This document shows, in pieces, positions 1-3,620 of a stretch of 5,615 nucleotides of DNA. The stretch is taken from the NCBI GenBank assembly GCA_023265355.1, contig JAHFTZ010000187.1, forward strand, positions 1-5,615, given 5' to 3'. Numbering within the stretch: the stretch's first letter is position 1; each line of letters opens with the position of its first letter. The position numbers and the translations under genes are program-made. Source of the stretch: Terriglobus sp. (lineage in GTDB: Bacteria; Acidobacteriota; Terriglobia; Terriglobales; Acidobacteriaceae). The notes beneath the pieces are model-generated. The model did no database searches and was not told the DNA's origin. It saw only the letters and a list, made by a program, of their open reading frames with translations.

Positions 1-20
1 TCCTGCGATATCGTAAAGAG

Positions 21-479
21 ATGGATTCCATTGAGTTTCAAGCTGGCAAAGCTAAGTTGGTATCGTTCTCCCCGCTGCCCGAGCATCCCTGGCGCATGAT
101 CTTTGAGGACGAAGGCGAAGCAGCCTACTGCTACGCCTGCGACGGTCGTCTGGAACGAGCGGGCGAGGGCTTCGACGCCACCGTTCTGGATGCCATGCTG
201 GTCTACAACGTACAGGCACTGCGGTCTGCTGATGAGCGCGCGGAAGAGGCCTTCGACCGAACACGCCTTGCCACCATCGAATGGTCCCGCGACGGACAGC
301 GTGCCGTGCTGCGCCTGGACGGCGTGCCGCAGGTACTGATCGATTTTGCGGAGCGCTGCGGTTACTCGCGTTCGAACTTCCCTAACTTTCTCGCGGACGG
401 TCATGGCAACTGGCGCAAGGACAGCCACGCCTGGAGCGATACGGCCATGCAGGCCTTCGAATCCGAAAGCTATGCCTAG
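21..479 (+). CDS. DUF2251-like small protein of unknown function (5' end uncertain)
   Basis: This encodes a 152-residue soluble protein with no signal peptide or membrane segment. By memory of the family it resembles DUF2251, whose members share an acidic-aromatic stretch like FEDEGEAAYCYACD (here 28-41), a LDAMLVYNV-like segment (56-64), an IEWSRDG strand (86-92) and a C-terminal DFAERCGYSRSNFP block (108-121). All four are present in the usual order, so the protein looks complete over the family core. Its biochemical role is unknown. The start is not firm: the ATG has only GAG directly against it and no well-spaced Shine-Dalgarno, and the frame is open back to the left edge, so translation may begin outside the window. 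M26 is in frame but would cut into the conserved block. The stop is TAG, followed by a 119-bp gap before the next gene, so co-transcription is possible but unproven. I am sure it is a gene and moderately sure of the family. Confidence 0.75.
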   Translation: MDSIEFQAGKAKLVSFSPLPEHPWRMIFEDEGEAAYCYACDGRLERAGEGFDATVLDAMLVYNVQALRSADERAEEAFDRTRLATIEWSRDGQRAVLRLDGVPQVLIDFAERCGYSRSNFPNFLADGHGNWRKDSHAWSDTAMQAFESESYA

Positions 480-550
480 CTTGTGTGTCTTCTGGAAAGC
501 CTAGCCTCTGGCATGAGATGGCGGGGCGACTGGCCCAGACTGCACCCCGT

Positions 551-595
551 CCTACCCCTTGAGTGAAGCCTCACTGCATCACTCTGAGGGGATGG
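551..595 (+). promoter_or_regulatory. Leader hairpin that masks the ribosome binding site
   Basis: CCCCT (555-559) pairs with AGGGG (587-591), and GAGTGA (561-566) pairs with TCACTC (579-584). T560 can wobble with G586, leaving T585 bulged, and the loop is 12 bases (567-578). C551-C552 can add two pairs with G594-G595 across a 2x2 internal loop. The 3' arm contains the Shine-Dalgarno GAGGGGA (586-592) of the next gene, so the fold would block initiation at the ATG at 599. A shorter competing hairpin, AGTGA (562-566) with TCACT (571-575) around loop AGCC, would break the inner stem. No T tract follows, so it is not an intrinsic terminator. The pairing is read directly from the sequence; a regulatory role is inference. 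Confidence 0.5.
586..592 (+). promoter_or_regulatory. Shine-Dalgarno that fixes the SRPBCC start
   Basis: GAGGGGA lies 6 bases before ATG 599. The frame also contains a GTG at 563, twelve codons upstream, but that codon has only a pyrimidine-rich CCTACCCCTT stretch before it and no purine-rich site. The ATG at 599 is therefore the better start. Confidence 0.75.
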
Positions 596-598
596 CCT

Positions 599-1288
599 AT
601 GAGCACAGCACCTGCTTTCGATTCTGCCACCGTGAGATTTCCGATCTCCGGTGCCAACTACACTCCGCTTCCCGATGAAAAGAAGGACGGCCACGTCCGC
701 GCACATGCCGTGCAGACCGTGAATGCCGACGCAATGACTCTCTACAACCTTTGGCGAAACGAGATGGCGCTGCCAATCTGGATGGAAGGCGTCGTCTCTG
801 TCACACGCACGGGAGACACGACCAGCCACTGGTTGATGCAGGCCCCCGGCACGGAGAAGCAGTTCGAGTTCGATGCTCAAGTAACAGAAGATATCCCAGG
901 GAAGAAGATTGTCTCGCGCGTCAACACCGGGCCGATGGAAGGTACTACGGATACGGTCACCTTCGAACCACATCCCTTTGGACGGGGAACGGTCGTGACG
1001 CTCGTAAGCGACTTCGTCGTTCCCGGCGGCATCCTTGGGAATGCCATAGCAGCCATGGGTTCGCGCAGCCCTGAGCAGATCACCATTGAAAATGTTCGTC
1101 ACCTCAAACAGCTTGTCGAAAGCGGAGAGATTCCGCGCGTCACATCGCAGCCTGCGGGACCGCGCGGCGTGATCGGCAAATGGAAAGAGTTCATCCTTGG
1201 CGAAACCAACCCCACACCTCCTGGCACAAGCGAAGCCGAGCAGCCGGAAGACTTACCCCGCAAAAACTTAGTCGGAGGCGCGAAATGA
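599..1288 (+). CDS. SRPBCC family protein (COG5637-like), probable ligand-binding partner of the dehydrogenase
   Basis: This is a 229-residue cytoplasmic protein. Residues about 32-180 form a polyketide-cyclase/START-like (SRPBCC) domain: an opening strand (H32-V41), a helix with W52 and the segment [16 protein letters not shown] (58-73), antiparallel strands WLMQAPG (78-84), [10 protein letters not shown] (89-98) and [19 protein letters not shown] (118-136), then the long C-terminal helix ending [13 protein letters not shown] (167-179). The ending helix and the PGG bend at 142-144 are typical of the COG5637 group, but the transmembrane part present in many of those proteins is absent. Residues 181-229 form a low-complexity, Pro/Glu-rich tail of unknown role. 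SRPBCC domains have a deep hydrophobic pocket that binds lipids, polyketides or aromatic ligands; no catalytic residues can be assigned here. Its TGA stop overlaps the dehydrogenase ATG (ATGA), so the two are almost certainly one transcript and translationally coupled. The substrate is unknown. Confidence 0.92.
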   Translation: MSTAPAFDSATVRFPISGANYTPLPDEKKDGHVRAHAVQTVNADAMTLYNLWRNEMALPIWMEGVVSVTRTGDTTSHWLMQAPGTEKQFEFDAQVTEDIPGKKIVSRVNTGPMEGTTDTVTFEPHPFGRGTVVTLVSDFVVPGGILGNAIAAMGSRSPEQITIENVRHLKQLVESGEIPRVTSQPAGPRGVIGKWKEFILGETNPTPPGTSEAEQPEDLPRKNLVGGAK

Positions 1289-2478
1289 AGGCAGTCTGCT
1301 GGATGGGAACTGGCAAGGTAGAGGTACACAACGTCGACGATCCGAAGATTCTGAATCCGCAGGACGCGATCATCAAGATCACGCGCACGGCGATCTGCGG
1401 AAGCGACCTCCATCTTTATAACGGCTACGTCCCTTCGATGGAGTCTGGCGATATCCTCGGCCACGAGTTCATGGGCATCGTGGAAGAAGTCGGCAGCGAA
1501 GTGAAGAAGCTGAAGCGCGGCGATCGCGTAGTCATTCCCTTCACCATCGCCTGCGGCAACTGCTTCTTCTGCAAGAAAGATCTTTGGAGCTGCTGCGATA
1601 ACACCAACCCCAACGCGCACATCGCCGAGGTAGCTTATGGCTACACAGGCTCAGCGCTCTTCGGCTTCTCGCATATTTATGGTGGATACGCCGGTGGACA
1701 GGCGCAGTACGCGCGCGTTCCGTTTGCCGATGTAGGCCCGATCAAGATTGAGAACGATCTGCCCGATGAGAAGGTGTTGTTTCTCTCCGACATCTTCCCG
1801 ACGGGCTACCAGGCCGCCGTCAACGCGAACATTGAGCCCGGCGATACCATCGCTGTCTGGGGAGCCGGACCTGTGGGCCTCTTCACCATCGCCAGCGCGT
1901 ATATGCTGGGCGCGGGCAAGGTGATTGCGATCGATCGCTTCCCGGAGCGTCTCGCTCTGGCGCGCGAATACTGCGGCGCAACCACCATTGATTACTCCGA
2001 TGGAAAGAGCGTCGTGGAAGCTCTCCGCGATCTTTCTTACGGTGGAGGCCCTGACAGCTGTATCGATGCTGTCGGTATGGAGGCGCACGGAACCGACGTC
2101 GCCGCGACCTACGACAAGGTGAAGCAGGCGCTCATGATGGAGACCGACCGTCCTACTGTTCTGCGCCAGGCCATCCAGGCTGTGCGCAAGGGTGGATCGA
2201 TCTCGATTCCGGGCGTCTATGGCGGCACGCTGGACAAGGTCAACTTTGGCGCTGCTTTTGCCAAGGGCGTCGTCATGAAGATGGGACAGACCAACATGCA
2301 CAGCTATCTCCGGCCTCTGCTGGAGCGCGTGGAGCAGGGACAGATCGATCCCAGCTTTTTGATCTCGCATCGCATCGGCATGGAAGACGTTCCGGACATG
2401 TACAAGGTCTGGCGCGACAAAGCAGACAACGTAACCAAGATCGTGATCGATCCGTGGGTCGATACGACTGCGGCGTAA
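1285..2478 (+). CDS. Zinc-dependent alcohol dehydrogenase, glutathione-independent formaldehyde dehydrogenase-like (COG1063)
   Basis: This 397-residue cytoplasmic medium-chain dehydrogenase oxidises an alcohol or aldehyde hydrate with a nicotinamide cofactor. Catalytic zinc ligands are visible as C38 (in CGSDLHLY), H60-E61 (in GHEFMG) and D169 (in [10 protein letters not shown]). The structural zinc lobe has C90, C93, C96 and C104. The Rossmann motif is GAGPVG (193-198), and D217 ends the second strand, favouring NAD(H) over NADP(H). The segments [11 protein letters not shown] (145-155) and [10 protein letters not shown] (166-175) are characteristic of the formaldehyde dehydrogenase-like branch. 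Length is normal and every key residue is present. An upstream in-frame extension to 1180 lies inside the SRPBCC gene; ATG 1285 is preferred because GGAGG (1274-1278) sits 6 bases before it and it forms the ATGA overlap. Formaldehyde is not proven as substrate; many members of this branch act on other alcohols, so a general call is safest. Confidence 0.96.
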   Translation: MKAVCWMGTGKVEVHNVDDPKILNPQDAIIKITRTAICGSDLHLYNGYVPSMESGDILGHEFMGIVEEVGSEVKKLKRGDRVVIPFTIACGNCFFCKKDLWSCCDNTNPNAHIAEVAYGYTGSALFGFSHIYGGYAGGQAQYARVPFADVGPIKIENDLPDEKVLFLSDIFPTGYQAAVNANIEPGDTIAVWGAGPVGLFTIASAYMLGAGKVIAIDRFPERLALAREYCGATTIDYSDGKSVVEALRDLSYGGGPDSCIDAVGMEAHGTDVAATYDKVKQALMMETDRPTVLRQAIQAVRKGGSISIPGVYGGTLDKVNFGAAFAKGVVMKMGQTNMHSYLRPLLERVEQGQIDPSFLISHRIGMEDVPDMYKVWRDKADNVTKIVIDPWVDTTAA

Positions 2479-2497
2479 GCATCTTTTTTGACTCACC

Positions 2498-2534
2498 AAG
2501 CCCACACATGAGCTCCATGTGTGGGCTTCTTTTG
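2498..2534 (+). terminator. Intrinsic terminator of the SRPBCC-dehydrogenase operon
   Basis: A perfect 13-bp stem (2498-2510 with 2516-2528, core GCCCACACATG) closes a 5-base loop AGCTC and runs into TTCTTTTGT. It begins 20 bases after the dehydrogenase stop. There is no suitable T tract for the - strand gene (its downstream side reads A-rich), so it acts on + strand transcripts only. Confidence 0.92.
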
Positions 2535-2558
2535 TCTACGCCTTTGGCACATCGGCAA

Positions 2559-2602
2559 AGCAGATTTCTCCGCTCCCGCTGCGCGGTCGGTCGAAATGAC
2601 GG
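2559..2602 (-). repeat. REP-like palindromic repeat, copy 1 (reverse orientation)
   Basis: Read on the - strand this 44-base unit starts CCGTCATTTCGACCG and ends GGAGCGGAGAAATCTGCT. Within it, ATTTC (2564-2568) pairs with GAAAT (2593-2597). It is the inverted counterpart of the unit at 2652-2705: the outer 15 and 18 bases each match except at one position, while the centre is about 10 bases shorter. It lies in a convergent intergenic gap and has no coding potential of note. Confidence 0.75.
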
Positions 2603-2651
2603 TGGTGATGTTGAGGGGGTGCGCTCGGCTCGCGGTGGCTGTGTCAGGTCT

Positions 2652-2705
2652 CCGTCATCTCGACCGGAGCGACGGCTTTATCGTCGCGGAGCGGAGAGAT
2701 CTGCT
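2652..2705 (+). repeat. REP-like palindromic repeat, copy 2 (forward orientation)
   Basis: This 54-base unit starts CCGTCATCTCGACCG and ends GGAGCGGAGAGATCTGCT. It has an internal hairpin GCGACG (2669-2674) / CGTCGC (2682-2687) with loop GCTTTAT, and an outer stem ATCTC (2657-2661) / GAGAT (2696-2700). The one base that differs from copy 1 in each outer arm changes on both sides together (T-A pair to C-G pair), which keeps the outer stem. From memory, repeats with a 'GTCATCTCGACCG' opening are scattered between genes in Acidobacteriota genomes; that is recollection, not a search. Confidence 0.75.
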
Positions 2706-2745
2706 GTCGCTTCCTGACCTATCCGATTTATGCGCTCGCGCAACA

Positions 2746-2775
2746 CCACCTTTCGCAAAGAGCGCGAAAGAATGG
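2746..2775. repeat. Third intergenic hairpin (CTTTCGC / GCGAAAG)
   Basis: CTTTCGC (2750-2756) pairs with GCGAAAG (2764-2770) around the 7-base loop AAAGAGC. CCA (2746-2748) can pair with TGG (2773-2775) beyond a small internal loop. A smaller palindrome, TGCGCTCGCGCA, sits just before it at 2731-2742. The hairpin lies 10 bases past the methyltransferase stop on the - strand, but no T tract follows on either strand, so a terminator role is weak. It may be another dispersed palindrome or a transcript-end stabiliser. Confidence 0.45.
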
Positions 2776-2784
2776 GGCACAGGA

Positions 2785-3516
2785 TCATCGCGTCAGCCGA
2801 TAGATGCTGCAGTCTTCGTATCCCACCGTGACATACATGCCATCCGCATCATGCGCAATGGTGGCCTTGTCGGCATTCGCATCTTCGCGTGAGAGATGCA
2901 CACGTCCGCGCCAGAGCTGCGTGAACTTCGGATGCTCCTCGGTGATCACAGCACGCTGTTCGTCGTTCACATAGAGGATATCCAGCTCTCCGGGACGATC
3001 GGCGAAGATGCGTTCGAGATGCGTCAGGAATCGATCCAGCAGAACAAATCCAAAGGGATTGAAGAGAAAGAAGAGGCACGGGCCTGTGGGGATGCGCAGA
3101 CGCATGACATCGTCTTCCACCAGCGTCATCTTCGGCGCGTCAGGATAGAGCGTCTGCCAGTGATCCATGTTTTCGTACGTGGCTGCTGCGAGCGCAGGAT
3201 GCAACTCGACACCGACGATTCTGCGAAAGGGATACTCCGCTGCGAGCAGCATGGCACGGCCCTTGCCTGCGCCAATGTCCATGAAGGCAGTCTTCTCCAG
3301 CGGATGCAACTGGTAGTCGTCCTGCCAGCGCTTGAGCAGCTTGCGGAAGAGGGAAGGCGCGGTGCCGTGATACGCCGTGATGTGCCGGTCGTGCGGATGG
3401 CCCGTGGCCAGATCGTCGCCGGGGATAAGCGAACCGGTGTCTGTGCCATGAAGCACGTCGAAGGGATGCGGTGGCCTGGGAGTACGGCGTTTGCGGTGGG
3501 CGCGGGGCGGAATCAT
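2785..3516 (-). CDS. Class I SAM-dependent methyltransferase, substrate unknown
   Basis: This is a 243-residue cytoplasmic protein. A basic, proline-rich start (1-18) precedes HGTDTGSLIPGDDL (23-36) and YHGTAP (49-54), segments I associate with a bacterial family of Rossmann methyltransferases. Motif I is FMDIGAGKGRAMLLAAEYP (78-96), which binds S-adenosylmethionine. The acidic E104 in GVELHP would hold the ribose, D135-D136 lie in the expected adenine-contact strand, and FLFNPF (150-155) matches the motif IV position, where NPF replaces the NPPY of DNA/protein N-methyltransferases. The DIGAGKGR-type motif resembles that of DOT1-like enzymes, but no target can be named. The start ATG has a modest AAGG four bases upstream, and the next in-frame Met is M79 inside motif I, so this start is needed. 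It is convergent with the dehydrogenase, divergent from the DUF4965 gene and apparently monocistronic. The long + strand open frame across it is a shadow. Confidence 0.9.
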   Translation of the reverse strand: MIPPRAHRKRRTPRPPHPFDVLHGTDTGSLIPGDDLATGHPHDRHITAYHGTAPSLFRKLLKRWQDDYQLHPLEKTAFMDIGAGKGRAMLLAAEYPFRRIVGVELHPALAAATYENMDHWQTLYPDAPKMTLVEDDVMRLRIPTGPCLFFLFNPFGFVLLDRFLTHLERIFADRPGELDILYVNDEQRAVITEEHPKFTQLWRGRVHLSREDANADKATIAHDADGMYVTVGYEDCSIYRLTR

Positions 3517-3534
3517 TGCACCTTAGTTTATCTT

Positions 3535-3573
3535 TCACGCTGCATGGAGTTGGCATACAGGGCGCGTAACCAT
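3535..3573 (-). CDS. Possible leader mini-ORF upstream of the methyltransferase (12 codons)
   Basis: ATG followed by 11 sense codons and TGA encodes MVTRPVCQLHAA. A strong AAGGAG lies on the - strand at 3581-3586, 7 bases before the ATG, which is better than the site of the methyltransferase itself. It ends 18 bases before the methyltransferase ATG, in the same frame but separated by two stops. Its ATG overlaps (TAATG) the TAA of another tiny frame (GTG at 3606-3608, 11 codons) that itself follows AAAGGAGG. This could be a translated leader or chance; nothing about the peptide suggests a function on its own. Confidence 0.2.
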   Translation of the reverse strand: MVTRPVCQLHAA

Positions 3574-3578
3574 TAGAT
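3550..3578 (+). promoter_or_regulatory. Possible sigma-70-type promoter for the DUF4965 gene
   Basis: TTGGCA (3550-3555, five of six consensus bases) and TTAGAT (3573-3578, three of six) are separated by 17 bases. Transcription would start near 3585, leaving a leader of about 35 bases before TTG 3621. The -10 match is weak, so this is only the best candidate in the 104-bp divergent gap. Confidence 0.3.
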
Positions 3579-3608
3579 TTCTCCTTGGGTTTCTATTCGA
3601 CGCCCCAC

Positions 3609-3612
3609 GGAG
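3609..3612 (+). promoter_or_regulatory. Shine-Dalgarno supporting the TTG start at 3621
   Basis: GGAG (in CACGGAGTCC) lies 8 bases before TTG 3621. No ATG or GTG occurs between the upstream in-frame stop TAA (3567-3569) and the signal peptide. The only alternative is a TTG at 3585, which would add 12 uncharged or bulky residues ahead of the basic n-region and has no clear ribosome binding site. Confidence 0.65.
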
Positions 3613-3620
3613 TCCTCCTT

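Larger units (their letters stand above)
480..598 (+). other. Intergenic region and leader of the SRPBCC-dehydrogenase operon
   Basis: No open frame or convincing sigma-70 promoter hexamer pair is visible here. A 7-bp direct repeat, GCCTAGC, occurs at 474-480 (spanning the stop of the upstream gene) and at 499-505. Short G and C runs (GGGG 523-526, CCCC 545-548, CCCC 555-558) could pair with each other or with the Shine-Dalgarno, which would allow competing leader folds. No T-tract terminator separates the upstream gene, so read-through from it is possible. Confidence 0.4.

Noticed and set aside
522..549. CGGGG/CCCCG inverted repeat as a terminator for the first gene
   Set aside because: The stem is only 5 bp with an 18-base loop and no T tract follows.
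563..598. GTG start giving the SRPBCC protein 12 more residues
   Set aside because: No Shine-Dalgarno precedes it and it lies inside the leader hairpin; ATG 599 has GAGGGGA at ideal spacing.
476..1102. 208-codon open frame on the - strand across the SRPBCC gene
   Set aside because: Antisense to a gene with a good Shine-Dalgarno and a recognisable fold; its own translation is His/Arg/Cys-rich and unlike a real protein.
1651..2505. 284-codon open frame on the - strand across the dehydrogenase
   Set aside because: It is the antisense of a gene with complete zinc and Rossmann motifs, gives no recognisable protein, and runs through the terminator region; a high-GC shadow.
2454..2892. Two overlapping + strand open frames (2454-2717 and 2521-2892) in the convergent gap
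   Set aside because: They cross the terminator and both palindromic repeats and extend antisense into the methyltransferase; composition and context argue against coding.
2896..3576. 226-codon open frame on the + strand across the methyltransferase
   Set aside because: It lies opposite the SAM motif-bearing gene and its translation shows no domain; a shadow.
3609..3618. GGAG-TC-CTCC palindrome as a self-masking ribosome binding site for the DUF4965 gene
   Set aside because: A 2-base loop cannot form in RNA, and the fold left after opening a pair is only 3 bp.
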